Part shown: positions 1 through 12,170 of the stretch, piece by piece
Layout of the letters: the number at the start of each line of letters is the position of its first letter
Numbering within the stretch: the first letter of the stretch is position 1
DNA from: Siphonodentalium dalli
Taxonomy: Eukaryota > Mollusca > Scaphopoda > Gadilida > Siphonodentaliidae
Length of the DNA stretch: 64,000 bases
Assembly (NCBI GenBank): GCA_032622095.1
Contig: CP136069.1
Location: forward strand, 33,642,194-33,706,193
Reading direction: 5' to 3'
Notes under the pieces: model-generated
Databases searched by the model: none
Told to the model about the DNA's origin: nothing
The model's input: the letters and a program-made list of their open reading frames with translations, nothing else
Position numbers and translations under genes: made by a program

Positions 1-214
1 TTCCCCCACACATCCCCGACTTTATCATGTGCGACATTTCTTGGGGTCATACCGATACTTCTATAATAAGAAGAACTGTAACTGTTGAGTAGACAATGAG
101 TCATCTCGATATGATGAAAAGTCTTATTCTTTGTAAAATATCTCCACATACGACTCATTAGAGTCCGATGATCGTTCAATGATCACAAATTTGACATAAT
201 CATTTTGGGAAGTA

Positions 215-218
<4 letters not shown>

Positions 219-259
<41 letters not shown>

Positions 260-270
260 ATATATATATT
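219..270. repeat. (AT)n microsatellite
   Basis: An almost pure run of alternating A and T, broken once by a TTA step. It is a simple repeat with no coding content. Confidence 0.95.
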
Positions 271-1500
271 ACAGTTCCGTTCATACGCCAAACATAATCA
301 GCGCGTAAATAGTATATTGTCGCCATGATGTACGATGGTGTACATAAAGAATAGACTGCTCGTGTTACAGAAGTTGTGCTTCTGTTTACATAACACCGCG
401 CAATTTTATTGGTGAATCACACACACAAATGATATAAACGCTCTTTATTATTTCCATATAAAGAAGACAGTAACAAATAACGCTCTTTATGTTTATCATA
501 TCCGGATCTAAACAAAGCCATGGAACGTAAAATTTTCTTTTTCTTTTTGCTTTTGTTTGCACAACAAAGGGATCAAATTGGCAACAGCATACTGTTTATG
601 CAATATTTCTGATTAGCATAAGAACAAAGTCTGTCTATATCCTACTATTCCTTCTGTTTATGGCGTTTTTTGGTGGAGGTGAATATTTCAACAGCGTATC
701 CGCCTCCGACGTCGCCCGTATATTTAAGTATATGGAAAGCCTTGATCTAGTCTGAACCGAATTTGGTTAACATCGGGATGGCCCAAACTATTTTTGTGAC
801 CGCATCGATACAGATGAATATATATATATATTTAAAATTATCGTTCTCCTCTTCCTGCGACTTAACATCAAACAAGTCGATCTGAAACTGATGCCGTGGA
901 CGAATAACGAGTTTCCTCCAATATTAAATCCGTTCTTCCAGAACTTAGGGTCAATTAAAATAATTTTCTTGTGTATTCTATTTATTGAATGAGACCACCA
1001 GAAGACTGCTCAAAATGGGCTATACTTTTCAATAAAGTTCCTAGAAATCCACCTGATCGCAACAGGTGTTTTCTCTTCTTTAGACTATACAAGACCTCGC
1101 TTTGCCTAAATTACAGATTTGATTCTTATATTTAACAAGTTTATTCTTATGTCCGGTCGAGATCGGTACTTTCCATCTAGTATATATGAGCAGCAGTCGG
1201 CGATACAAAATCTATTAAATCATTGTCAGCATTGTGCAAAGCTAGTTTATACAGCTTTACGAGGTGGGAGACGCCCTTACCAAGTTAAATTCCCATGTTC
1301 CTCTTCAGAAGTTTTGACATGGTTGAAATTTCATCGCTCACAAATGGCTATTTAAGCACATACACAGGCACACATTTTCCGTTATTTCCCGTTTAAAATC
1401 AACGAGCAAGTATCCGAACGGTGGAGATACAGCATCTAGGTGTTTAGATTCGGTATTGAACATTTGTCTGGCGAGACCCGAAATTGAAGTTTGAACTCTA
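271..1500. other. AT-rich DNA without a recognised gene
   Basis: Only short open frames occur here, the longest 78 codons at 1119-1355, and none has recognisable domain content. No hairpin element or tandem array was seen. Confidence 0.5.
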
Positions 1501-1506
1501 GGATTC

Positions 1507-1700
1507 TTAAAAAAGGATAAGATAATGAGATTTCAAACTTATAGGTCTCTGATTGTTATCGCGTGCGAAGATATTCTGAAGAATAAGTATAATATTTATG
1601 TTTCTAGTATGACTGTATTTTATGAAAAGATTAGTCACACCATTTACAGCAGTAAAGGGGTGTTTAAAGCCTGGCTCATTAACTAATTCCACGGTCAACT
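1507..1700 (-). pseudogene. Packaging ATPase fragment, copy 1 (internally deleted)
   Basis: The minus-strand frame holds pieces of an A32/FtsK-HerA-like DNA packaging ATPase of the type found in Polinton/Maverick elements and adintovirus-like viruses. The piece before the P-loop (FKHPFTAV) runs directly into GVTNLF and LILQNIFA, so both Walker motifs are missing. The end of this copy (SHYLILF) reaches further toward the C-terminus than the other two copies. In an intact relative the enzyme would pump DNA into capsids; this copy cannot be active. The family assignment rests on the better preserved copy at 3198-3698. Confidence 0.6.
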
Positions 1701-1989
1701 GTCAACATAATATATGAACGAGCGCTGTATGCATGAATCATTTCACTATCACACAGACACCAATCGATTTGCTAATGCCAATTACAATAAACCGAGGAAA
1801 AAATCAATACCTCATTATTTGCGCTTTAGATCGGTTCATTTTCAGATGTCGTAGGTCACTAAAATTGTGGTCCCATCGAAGGTAATTATAAGTAATCGCA
1901 TCACCCTATTCCGGTATGTATATATCTACGTATCTATATATCTATAAATACTTATTTAACTAGTGTTTTAATATATACAGATTAAAACA

Positions 1990-2346
1990 TTATCGACTTT
2001 TCTCGTAGATATTCTGAAGAATAAGTAAAACACTCATATTTCGGTAATGACTGTATTCTGTGAAAAGATTGGTCACACTGTTCTTATCACATTCTAACAT
2101 CAAATCAACCAGTATAACCAGGGACGGGGTGCTCGCATCAAACGCACTTATGCCAGGCATTCCCTCGTGGAAACGGACTACTTTCTTCAATGTTTCATAC
2201 CCAGGTTGCCATGCACTAAAACACCAATATATAGCAGACGGCGGTGGGTTAATCATAAGAGTCGTGTTGTGAATTAAAACTGGATACGAAGTAAGCCTTC
2301 CGATCCGAAGCCATCGCAGTGCAGGGGTGCCTAAAGCCCTGGTCAT
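1990..2346 (-). pseudogene. Packaging ATPase fragment, copy 2 (degenerate)
   Basis: This minus-strand block covers the middle of the same ATPase. It keeps the MINPPP and WQPGYE segments and the NSVTNLF segment. The P-loop region has diverged beyond recognition, and the Walker B aspartate pair is damaged (LVILVDLM where copy 3 has LIILDDLM). It lies between copies 1 and 3 with similar flanking DNA, so the three look like products of tandem duplication followed by independent decay. No start codon or upstream exon was identified. Confidence 0.65.
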
Positions 2347-3197
2347 TAACTGACATCCAGCGACCTCAGAGTATTACGCTCTTCATAGGGCCTTGTTGGA
2401 GGAAATACTTCAAACGATAGTGGAGGACAACGGATTTAACCGTGTAGCTCGCATAATGGGTCTAAATGCACGCAGCGTTTGAATATGCGAAAAGAGGAAC
2501 TTCGTCGCGTCGATTCCATCCTAAAACTTAGGAATCAATTGCTTGTTCTACAAAAACCTAGAACGGCCTTGTTGGAGACCTTGGAAGATACAGTGCCATC
2601 GTGAGAACACCACCTACCGGAAGTTTGCGACGACGGTGCATTCGCAAGTGGAGAGGTTCGGGGGTGTTTAGCGGATACAACCCACATCCCAGAAGAGAAG
2701 CTAAGCTACAGCTTGGCCTAAACAAGTGGCGGAGTAATATTGTTTGGGTGTCAGGACCCTTCCCCCCCCCCTTGATATTCCAGGTTCTCACATGTTTTAT
2801 TTTAATTTTGTGTGTGAACACCTAGAATATTGAGGGGGACATTTAGTCATCAATTTTATCGAAATTCCGAAAAATATGAGTATGCGTTATATCGAAGGTA
2901 AGTGGTTAATTTACTGATTCTATTGCAAACGAAATCTCAACAGCGAAAGTGCTAAACCCCACCCGACTCAAGTACATATAATTTTCTTTAAAACAGCTAA
3001 AAAAAAATTCCGGAATAATTAGATTGATTGAAAGCTAAAAGCCTCGTCGATACCCCCTCAATGGCTTAATACTAAAGCATACACAGCCGAGGCATCAATA
3101 ATTGGAGTTTAGATCAGTTCATTCGAAAAGTGGGGGGATCAATAAAATTAGTGGCCTAGTCGAAGGTAAACTACCCACATTATAGGTAATTGCGTAT

Positions 3198-3698
3198 CTA
3201 CATATCTATATATCTACGTATATATATAGGCGGTGGGTTAATCATAACAGTCACAGCGAAGATATTCTGAAGAATAAGTATAACACTCATATTTCTGTGA
3301 TGACTGTATTTTGTGAAAAGATTGGTCACACTATTCTTATCGCATTCTAACATCAAATCATCGAGTATAATCAGGGTCGGGGTGTTCACATCAAACGCAC
3401 TTATGTCAGGTATTCCTTCGTGGATTCGGACTACTTTCTTCAACGCTTCATACCCGGGTTGCCATTCACTAAAACACCAATATATAACAGACGGCGGTGG
3501 GTTAATCATAACAGTCGCATTATGAATTAATCTAGATACGAAGTGCGTCTTTCCGCAAGCACTAGGCCCTGCGGCTATAGCAGTGAATGGGTGTTTAAAC
3601 CTCGGCTCATTAACCGAAATCCCGTGATCCATTATAGCGAGTGAAATAGTTCGATTAAAGCACTGCCTTATATCAATAATTTTACATCCATTCGTCAC
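3198..3698 (-). pseudogene. Packaging ATPase fragment, copy 3 (best preserved)
   Basis: This minus-strand frame of 166 codons has a Walker A motif (GPSACGKT), a Walker B motif (LIILDDLM) and the segments PPPSVIYWCF, WQPGYEALK and LILQNIFA. These are hallmarks of the A32-like packaging ATPase carried by Polinton/Maverick elements and related animal viruses. The frame stops making sense after NIFA, where about 25 bp from inside the gene (the stretch at 3498-3520) recurs at 3230-3252, indicating a recombination or slippage breakpoint. The C-terminal part is missing. No other virus gene (polymerase, capsid, integrase) was recognised nearby, so this is a relic. Confidence 0.75.
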
Positions 3699-3960
3699 TA
3701 AATTCTAAAACACACAGCCGAGACATCGATAAATCAGAGTTTAGATCAGTTCATTCGAAAAGTAGGGGGTCGATAACACTAGTGGACTAGTCGAAGGTAA
3801 ACTACCCGTATTATAGCTAATTGCGTAAACTATACCCTATATATAAGTATCTACGTAACTATATATCTAAGTATCTACGTATCTATATATCTACGTATCT
3901 ATATAACTACTTATTTAATTATATATAGGGATTAAAACCATATCGATTTTATCTTCCTCC

Positions 3961-4800
3961 TCCACCGCATTCTCCAGCCCGAAACCTTTACTGTAGGGCA
4001 CTCTATTACTACTCTCATGCGATTGTCACTCAATAAGTCACATTAATCCTCGGGACGACCACTAGATGGGAGCAATCTAACTTTTCCAAATATCATTAAA
4101 AACATGGCCGCCAGCGGGCATCTTGTGTTCCATATTTGAATCCATCGTCAATACTTGCATCCAACATCTATTGGAGAAATGTTTTTTAAATTTACAGGCA
4201 TGTTCAGGATCACTTCTAGATGCATGGGATCAATCAAATGTGAACGATATTCAATTTAAAACCAGGCTGCCAGAATTTCTCTGGAATATTTTTAATATGC
4301 GCTTGTTAACATTTGTTTGTCTTAGACCTATTTATATAAAATAGGTATCGCCCGTACTGGGGGTAACGCTCACGTCACGCTCAGGTCGAAGGCTGATATG
4401 AGGTTATCGATGGCTGATATCAATTCTTTCAGATTAGTGACGACACTAAATTCGATATCTACACTTTATTTAGTAGTGAATTAAATAATTTATCGAATGT
4501 TGTTTAACCATATTACTCGGATGTGTGATACAATGATATTACTCGGTTTAAGGGCAAATTGAAGCGATAATCACATAGCTCGATAACAGGCCGTTCTGGA
4601 CAACAATGTAATATCTAATTAATAAGGCAAAGTATTATCAGGTTTGGCGAATACTAAGTTCAACTATTATTGTTATATTCAAGTGGTATAGTTAAATTTG
4701 ACAATGCAGAATATACACTATTTATGGGAAAACTGTATGATTACGCACCTCAATATAGATATGTCCAGATTTGGTGCACGAAATATACGGTATGTACTTG
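3961..4800. other. No recognised gene
   Basis: The only open frame of note is 4123-4344 (73 codons). It has no recognisable motif and no plausible splice context. Confidence 0.4.
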
Positions 4801-4804
4801 TAAC

Positions 4805-6290
4805 CTGGTTACATAGGTTACATTTGGAAGTCGTTTTAAAAATGCGACGTGTTTTTGAGGTTACAATTACATTTGGAAAGTCGTTTTAAAAATGCGACGT
4901 GTTTTTTTGCGGTTACAGTTACAAATGATTAGCAGAGAATAACTCCAACTAGAAAAATGAAAATATTTCAACCGTCCTTGTTAAAAAAGGGTTACAAAGT
5001 TACATTTGGAAGTCGTTTTAAAAATGCGACGTGTTTTTGAGGTTACTGTTACATTTGGAAGTCGTTTTTCCTAGTTGGAGTTACTCCACGATAAGCATCG
5101 GTCACTTTGTGACAAAAAACAAGTCGAAATTTTTAAACGATTAGCAAATGTAACTTTGTAACCCTTTTTAAACAAGGACGGGTGAAACATTTTCATTTTT
5201 CTAGTTGGAGTTAATCTCTGATAATCATTTGTAACTATGTAACAAATAAAACGTCGGAATTTTTAAACGACTTGCAAATGTTACTATGTAACCCTTTTTA
5301 AACAGGGACGGGTGAAATATTTTCATTTTGTCTAGTTGGAGTTACTCCACAATAAGCATCGGTCACTTTGTGACAAAAAACTCGTCGAAATTTTTAAACG
5401 ATTTGCAAATGTAACTTTGTAACCCTTTTTAAACAAGGACGGGTGAAACATTTTCATTTTTCTAGTTGGAGTTATTCTCTGCTAATCATTTGTAACTATG
5501 ATACAAAAACACGCCGCAATTTTAAAACGACTTCCAAATGTAACTTTGTAACCCTTTTTAAATAAGGACGGGTGAAATATTTTCATTTTTCTAGTTGAGG
5601 TTATTCGCAGATAAGCATTTGTAACTTTGGGACAAATAAAACGTCGGAATTTTTAAACGAGTTCCAAATGTAACTTTGTAACCCTTTTTACATAGGGACG
5701 GGTGAAATATTTTCATTTTTCTAGTTGAAGTTATTCTCTGATGAGCATCTGTAACTGTAACAACAATAACACGTTGCATATTTAAAACGACTTCCAAATG
5801 TAACTTTGTAGCCCTTTTTTAACAAGGATGGGTGAAATATTTTCATTTTTCTAGTTGGAATTATTCTCTGATGAGCATCTGTAACTGTAACCGCAAAAAC
5901 ACGTCGCTTTTTTAAAACGACTTCCAAATGTAACTTTGTAACCCATTTTAAACAAGGATGGGTGAAATATTCTAATTTTTCTAGTTGGAGTTATTCTCTG
6001 CTAATCATTTGTAACAGTAACCGCAAAAACAAGTCGCTTTTTTTTAAACGACTTCCAAATGTAACTTTGTAACCCTTTTTTAACAAGGATGGGTGAAATA
6101 TTTTCATGTTTCTAGTTGGAGTTATTCTTTGCTAATCATTTGTAGCTAACCGCAAAAACAGGTCGCATTTTTAAAACGACTTCCAAATGTAACTTTGTAA
6201 CCCTTTGTAAACAAGGATGTGTGAAAATTTTTAATTTATCTAGTTGGAGTTATTCTTTGATGAGATTCTGTAACTTTGTAACAACAAAAA
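4805..6290. repeat. 130-bp tandem repeat array with a head-to-head inversion
   Basis: From about 5070 to 6290 a unit containing CTAGTTGGAGTTA and AACTTTGTAACCC recurs nine times. The AACCC landmark falls near 5161, 5291, 5421, 5551, 5681, 5811, 5941, 6072 and 6200, a period of 128-131 bp. From 4805 to about 5068 roughly two units lie in the opposite orientation. The junction is near 5069, where AAGTCGTTTTT meets CCTAGTTGG. The short open frames inside are repeat translations only. Confidence 0.9.
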
Positions 6291-6506
6291 CACGGGTGAA
6301 ACAAAAAACATGGCAAAAAACATATGGCACATTGTAACCGGGTTACTGGTCTGCGCTGACAAACGACTTGTTACTGTTCGGACTTCCTAATGTAGCTGCA
6401 AATGTCAGAATAAAATAGGGCGCACTGTAACCCAGTAACTGGTTACTAATGCGTCGTATTTTTTTCTGCGCCAAACTCTGCCATATATGCCCCAATAAGC
6501 GAATTA

Positions 6507-6787
6507 AATCACTGAGTCGCGGCCATATTGGATTCATCCAGCCCCAGTTCCGCGGTTTAAGTACTACAGGTCAAACGTTCTGGAGGTGCATTCCATATAT
6601 GGAACTTTTGAATATTTATGATTCCATATAATTATGGAGCTTTTGGATATTCATGAATTCCATATGTGGAATCATGAATATTCAAAAGTTCCATATATAT
6701 GGAATGCACCTCCAGAACTTTGACCTGTAGCACTTAAACCGCGGAATGGGGGCTGGATGAATTCAATATGGCCACAACTCAGCAATA
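6507..6787. mobile_element. Foldback/MITE-like inverted repeat
   Basis: Two arms of about 125 bp face each other around a loop of roughly 28 bp: left 6507-6632, right 6660-6787. Each arm carries GGCTGGATGAAT, CCGCGG, the TTAAG..CTACAGGTCAAA region, TGGAGGTGCATTCC and TTTTGAATAT, in mirrored order. The RNA or single strand would form a long hairpin. No coding capacity is present, and a target duplication was not resolved. Confidence 0.8.
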
Positions 6788-9700
6788 TCACTTATACATA
6801 GCCAATATTGCAATCTCAACAATACGGCAGCAAATATACAATTATATGCAGCAATGAGCGCTTGAACACGGCGTGCGATGCAGGCGACATCGCAGAAAAC
6901 GCAGGGAACGCGCTGAGAAAACGCTGTCGCAGGATTACATCCAGCTGTCCTAATCCGGCGGTGCGGTGCCGCGCGTGTTTCTATGCAGTTCGGTAAATTC
7001 CGCCGTTTAATTGCAGTGACGGTATAGAACGAAGACACTGGAAGCACAGCAGTTGTCAGTCCAGGTCAGTAAGTGCTGGACTGTGATTGTGAATCGCTTC
7101 ACCGTGCAGTCATTTTAAACAAAAATAAGCGAATAACATTGAAATCATAATACCAAGGGAAACATACGAGTAACCGCAGAAACGCCGGGTGTAAGGGCCT
7201 TAAGGAGGCGATGCAACCGCAATATCTACACCAATGTGAGTGCTAATAGACCATTCCCGGGTTACAATAAATCAGGGCCCTTTATTACCTCCTTTCTAGC
7301 CGGCCATAAGCACTGTCGGATACCCGTTTAGGTTCGGACATTCCAAGATGGCGGCGCCCAGTAAAAGAAGATAAACGGTAAGTGTATATATTGTCTCCAA
7401 GCCTCAATTAACGACATCTTTCGGTGGTACAACTTTAAACAGTTATGTAGGAATTTGTATGCCCAACACCTACGTAACATGCCTGTCGCGTGACAGGCAT
7501 GTGAATTGTTGTATTTCGCGTGTCAAGTCGTCATAATTTTTCGAAATTTTATCGAGGCGGCGAAATGTTCGCTTTTCCGTAATTTTTTGGCCCTGGGCTC
7601 ATGGATCCGCAAATTTATGTATTGTTGTGGGTAGATTAGGTTACCACATATCTTCGAATTTCAAAACCGGCGATATTTTTATTGTCTAACTCCGAAAAAC
7701 GACCTTTGAAATTTTCAAAATGTTCAGGTTCAGATTCGCAATATTCCCGATGATTTTGTTCAGGTTCAGACACAATTTTCGTTCGGGTGCCGCCATCTTG
7801 GAAACACATACATATTTTACTAATAAATGGGATGTAATTAAGAGCATAACATCGACCAATCTGGCATTAATTTGTAGAGATAATATTATCTAAATCCAGT
7901 GAATTCAATGCCACAACTTTTTTTACATTCATTGCACCCGGATTGTTTATCACGGTATGAGTGGATTAAGATCCATATGACAACTGATGTATAATATTAC
8001 ACAAAGAAGAAAATACAAGGCCATTGTATATATACCAATCAGTTATGGTATGTGAAAAGGATTAATGTCGATTGATGCCCGGTAGTAATTGCTACAACAA
8101 ACATAAACTGCGAATGACGCGGTGTGTGATTTCCGCCCCGTATGTATAATTTAGACATGCATCCCGTGATTCTGAATAAATGATCAATTGTTCGAGAGTA
8201 GGCCCTATCAAATGGTGTGTAAACACCAAATCAAACTCCAGGTCCCATACACGATAACATATGAAGAAAGGATGACGAAGATGACGACATGAAACCACTA
8301 TTGTCATTATATCATTTTGTCGAAGAAACATGGTTCATCATAATTTGAATCATTCGAACACAATTAATCTAGAGATCGGAATGTTTCCGTCACTGTTTTC
8401 GGAATTGTTTGTTATCTTTATGTGTTTCTCTGCTGTTTCGATCGATTCAAAGGTAACTTAGTATATGGTTACACCCATTTTGAGGCGACATTTGCGAATA
8501 TTTGAATCGAGTGCCGACAGTACACAGATAATTTGCTTGTTGAAATGTCAGTGAGTAAACAGTTTATCAAGAGTTCTACTGTATGTTGGAGAATGTCAGG
8601 TTATAAAGTATTTTTTGAATGTCAGTTTTATTATATAATTTGCAAGAGTAACTCATGGTAAACAATTTATGAAAATAATAGAGATGATTAATAGAGATTT
8701 ATGTATATAATAAGGATGACTAATAGAGATTTGTGTATGTAATGGAACATAATTATAGGCTACGTGTGCCTCGACAGACAACTTGATTATTTGCAATACA
8801 AACGGGGAATTAATGTCCTCGATTGCACACAACAAAATAAGTCCAAATCCATAAATCACTATCTAAAGTGATTTTTCGTAGGTCACTTATGTGTATTTGT
8901 AATACATTTAGGAAAATCAGCATTTGCAGCTATTATTTTCACATTATGTTAATGACATTTCGCTGTGATTTGTTTACAAAAAGAACCCAACATTGCTGTA
9001 ACGTGATGTCTGTTTCTCACCTCCAACACAGAATAGCTTTCAATGTATTGTAACTCGGAAATGGTCTATTGACTGCCTTACCATGACATGTGGCACCATG
9101 CTTAATCATTCAAATGAACGGAGAAACAAACACGCATGGTACCATCTTCTGTGTGACGCTGTGTTTGGTTCATTTTTGTAAAATACGTTTTCGTTGTGCA
9201 CCTATCAAAATCACGAAACGGCGATATCCACATTAAACTCTTATCGATAAATATAACTATACTGATTCAATTCAGGATGTGCCAGACCTGGTTACAGTGT
9301 TTCGAAATATAAATTCCATTGGTTCAGAATTATATCAAAGCTCTGATATTCTTTCGAATACACCCAATGCCAAATAGTTAGAATGATAAATACATATATA
9401 TCGATTATTGGATATATATTTGGGCGGATGGGGGGGTCGTGATATCTCCACGTCCTCAATGTGCACCGCCTTGCTTGATGCCACTAAACGTCATTTGAGT
9501 ACCGCATCCCTGTACTATTTATGAATCGGTACCAATTGATAACCTCGATCCATATTAAAACAAAAGCGGAAGTGTTTTATCACTATAACATGGAAGAAAT
9601 ATAACAGGACAATGTCGTGTCTATATAACATTGCAGCGCTTTATATACATCTGGAATCAGCGCCATCAATTCTGAAATTGCCAGATTTTCTTCCGATATC

Positions 9701-10090
9701 TGGCACATATAGGTTCAGGAACATTGAAATACTTTCTTCCCAGCTTTGACTCAGTTGTTTTTTTTTAGGCTTTTGCAGATATCTTTGACGGTTTAGACAA
9801 TATATCATTAAAATAACAATAACATCTATCCCTTGTCTTTTTTTAGGACATCGGTGTTATTGACTTTATGTTCCTTGGATGCATTTTTATTTATATTCTT
9901 GGAAAATTATATGAGTTGAATTTATCATTGGTGGGAAATGTTCATATACCAAGTTCAACAAACGACCTATAATTTATATGTGAACGAATGTGCAACAATT
10001 GTAACTCGTATCTGTGGTGAGGAGTCAAATGTACTGTAGGGTCGTGGTTATATTAGGGGCAACAGCAGCCAGATACTTCAGACCGAACAT
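6788..10090. other. Long stretch without a recognised gene
   Basis: Open frames here are short (at most 94 codons) and show no domain. At 7341-7354 and 7789-7802 the string TCCAAGATGGCGGC occurs in opposite orientations, matching the consensus bound by YY1-type zinc-finger proteins in animals. Otherwise the stretch is AT-rich intergenic or intronic DNA. Confidence 0.4.
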
Positions 10091-10096
10091 GTGTTG

Positions 10097-11035
10097 ATGA
10101 GATTGCACCGATAGATGTAGATATGCCCATCCACCACCCCATCCCGCCACTCATAGTATCTTATACGCCACAGGCGCCCGTACAGCGTAGATAGATGTGG
10201 ATATGCCCACCCACCACCCCATCCCGCCATCCATAGTATATTATGCGCCGCAGGCGCCCGTACAGCGTAGATAGATGTGGATATGCCCACACACCACCCC
10301 ATCCCGCCATCCATAGTATATTATGCGCTGCAGGCGCCCGTACAGCGTAGATAGATGTGGATATGCCCACCCACCACCCCATCCCGCCATCCATAGTATA
10401 TTATGCGCCGCAGGCGCCCGTACAGCGTAGATAGATGTGGATATGCCCACCCACCACCCCATCCCGCCATCCATAGTATATTATGCGCCGCAGGCGCCCG
10501 TACAGCGTAGATAGATGTGGATATGCCCACCCACCACCCCATCCCGCCATCCATAGTATATTATGCGCCGCAGGCGCCCGTACAACGTAGATAGATGTGG
10601 ATATGCCCACCCACCACCCCATCCCGCCATCCATAGTATATTATGCGCCGCAGGCGCCCGAACAGCGTAGATAGATGTGGATATGCCCACCCACCACCCC
10701 ACCCCGCCATCCATAGTATATTATGCGCCGCAGGCGCCCGCACAGCGTAGATAGATGTGGATATGCCCGCCCACCACCCTATCCCGCCATCCATAGTATG
10801 TTATGCGCCGCAGGCGCCCGTACAGCGTAGATAGATGTGGATATATGCACCCACCACCTCATCCTGCTGCCTATAGTATCTTATGCGCCGCAGGCGCCGT
10901 ACAGCGTATATAGATGTGGATATCCACATCTATCTACGCTGTACGAGCGCCTGTGGCGCATAATATACCATAGGTGGCGGGATGGGGTAGTGGGTGGGCA
11001 TATCCACATATATCTACGCTGTGCGGGCGCCTTAC
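10097..11035. repeat. 80-bp satellite array ending in an inverted unit
   Basis: A unit beginning GTAGATAGATGTGGATATG and containing GCGCCGCAGGCGCC repeats with an exact 80-bp step about ten times (10187, 10267, 10347 and so on to 10827). The middle copies are nearly identical and the outer ones more diverged. At about 10918 the array turns back on itself: a little over one unit follows in reverse orientation to about 11033. The serial 77-codon minus-strand frames are translations of the repeat. Confidence 0.95.
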
Positions 11036-11040
11036 AATAA

Positions 11041-11460
11041 CCGTAAGTTAAATGTCACGTATATTCGATACATGGTAAATACGTGATATCGCTCTATCTG
11101 CATGTGAACCTCACTTTTCGTCCAGTGTGGCCTAGCGACTAAAACGATGTTAAACCCCAACCAATGGTTTGTATATGGAATATAACCAGCTTCGCATTCG
11201 ATGGAGGCTTACGGTGATCTAATGCGCTATGCTCGTGTCGATTGAGCCTCAATATACCCCCACTTGTCGTCTATTCTCGGTACGGAATCTCGTAGAAAAC
11301 ATCTGCGACATCAGTGTTTCTACTCATGACTAATACGAGTCTCGTATAGATATTTACATAAACGTGTTTTTTTTTATTGAAAACTCGCTCTGGAAATGGA
11401 GATGTCCACACAACGACAATTAGACTGATATCATGTATTAATCACGCTTGACATTGATGG
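11041..11460. other. No recognised feature
   Basis: Spacer between the satellite and a LINE-like remnant. No open frame or repeat stands out. Confidence 0.4.
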
Positions 11461-11461
11461 T

Positions 11462-12170
11462 GTGCCAGAGAACCGGTTTGGCTATATATCATATCGCGAA
11501 TGTCCTATATCCTATTTCCCATCCTATCGCGAATGTATGAATAGAACATTTAGCCACTTTCACCTTGGTTTGTGTCTGGAAAAATTCCCAAGCAGCTCCT
11601 CACATGCTTCTGACGTCGCAACAATTGGCAATGACTCTCTTAAATACGCTACTCCTCTGACAATGAACCATATGCTGCGGACCGTTATCCTACCCAAAGC
11701 ATTATACGGCAATTAAATCATTTCACTACAAACCCAAGCATCTGTTAACATAACATAATGTTCTCTGCGCACGTGGCATTAATTGCCAAACGCTTGGATT
11801 AGTCGGACAACTTACTACTCAATTTCGAGAAATACTCGTATGCAAACTGTGCTTTCAAAACTGGGGGCCCACCGCTCCTGCTAAATCCGTCCGAAATCGC
11901 ATAATCTTCCAGTTCCAGCGAGGCTCCTGTGCGTTTCCGGCGAGAGAAAGTCTATCATGCATGCCCTGAAATTGCGCCCAGGGTGCGTTATTGTGAGAAG
12001 TTTATATAAGAAAATGATGTCCCTCCTCAATAAAAGGCCATTATGCATATATAGAGCGGCTCTTGATCCGCAGGATTCAGTAAACTTTAAATTCTTCTTC
12101 ATCATTTTTACTATGACAAATCCGAAAGCATTCTGAGTGGAGCATGTGCTCAATTTTACTACAATCATCA
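11462..12170 (+). pseudogene. Possible non-LTR retrotransposon ORF2 remnant
   Basis: The plus-strand frame at 11462-11716 ends in LTMNHMLRTVILPKALYGN. This resembles the segment after the reverse transcriptase in CR1/Jockey-like elements, where a phrase like VIPKALYG precedes the C-terminal region. Beyond 11716 the reading is broken by stops and no catalytic motif is visible. The call rests on one short block, so it is tentative. Confidence 0.35.

Larger units (their letters stand above)
1810..3960. repeat. Tandem segmental repeat carrying the ATPase fragments
   Basis: A flank with recurring words (TTTAGATC.GTTCATT, then TCGAAGGTAA, then a TATCTACG-rich stretch) appears at about 1825-1960, 3108-3225 and 3738-3900. 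In the first two cases it is followed on the plus strand by an antisense ATPase fragment. The unit is therefore flank plus fragment, repeated with deletions. The TATCTACG runs are themselves a small microsatellite. Confidence 0.65.

Noticed and set aside
5070-6290. CRISPR-like or tRNA-like regular array
   Set aside because: The entire 130-bp unit repeats, with no spacers and no tRNA cloverleaf.
10078-10794. Seven overlapping 77-78-codon minus-strand frames with almost identical proteins
   Set aside because: They step by exactly 80 bp and are translations of the satellite unit.
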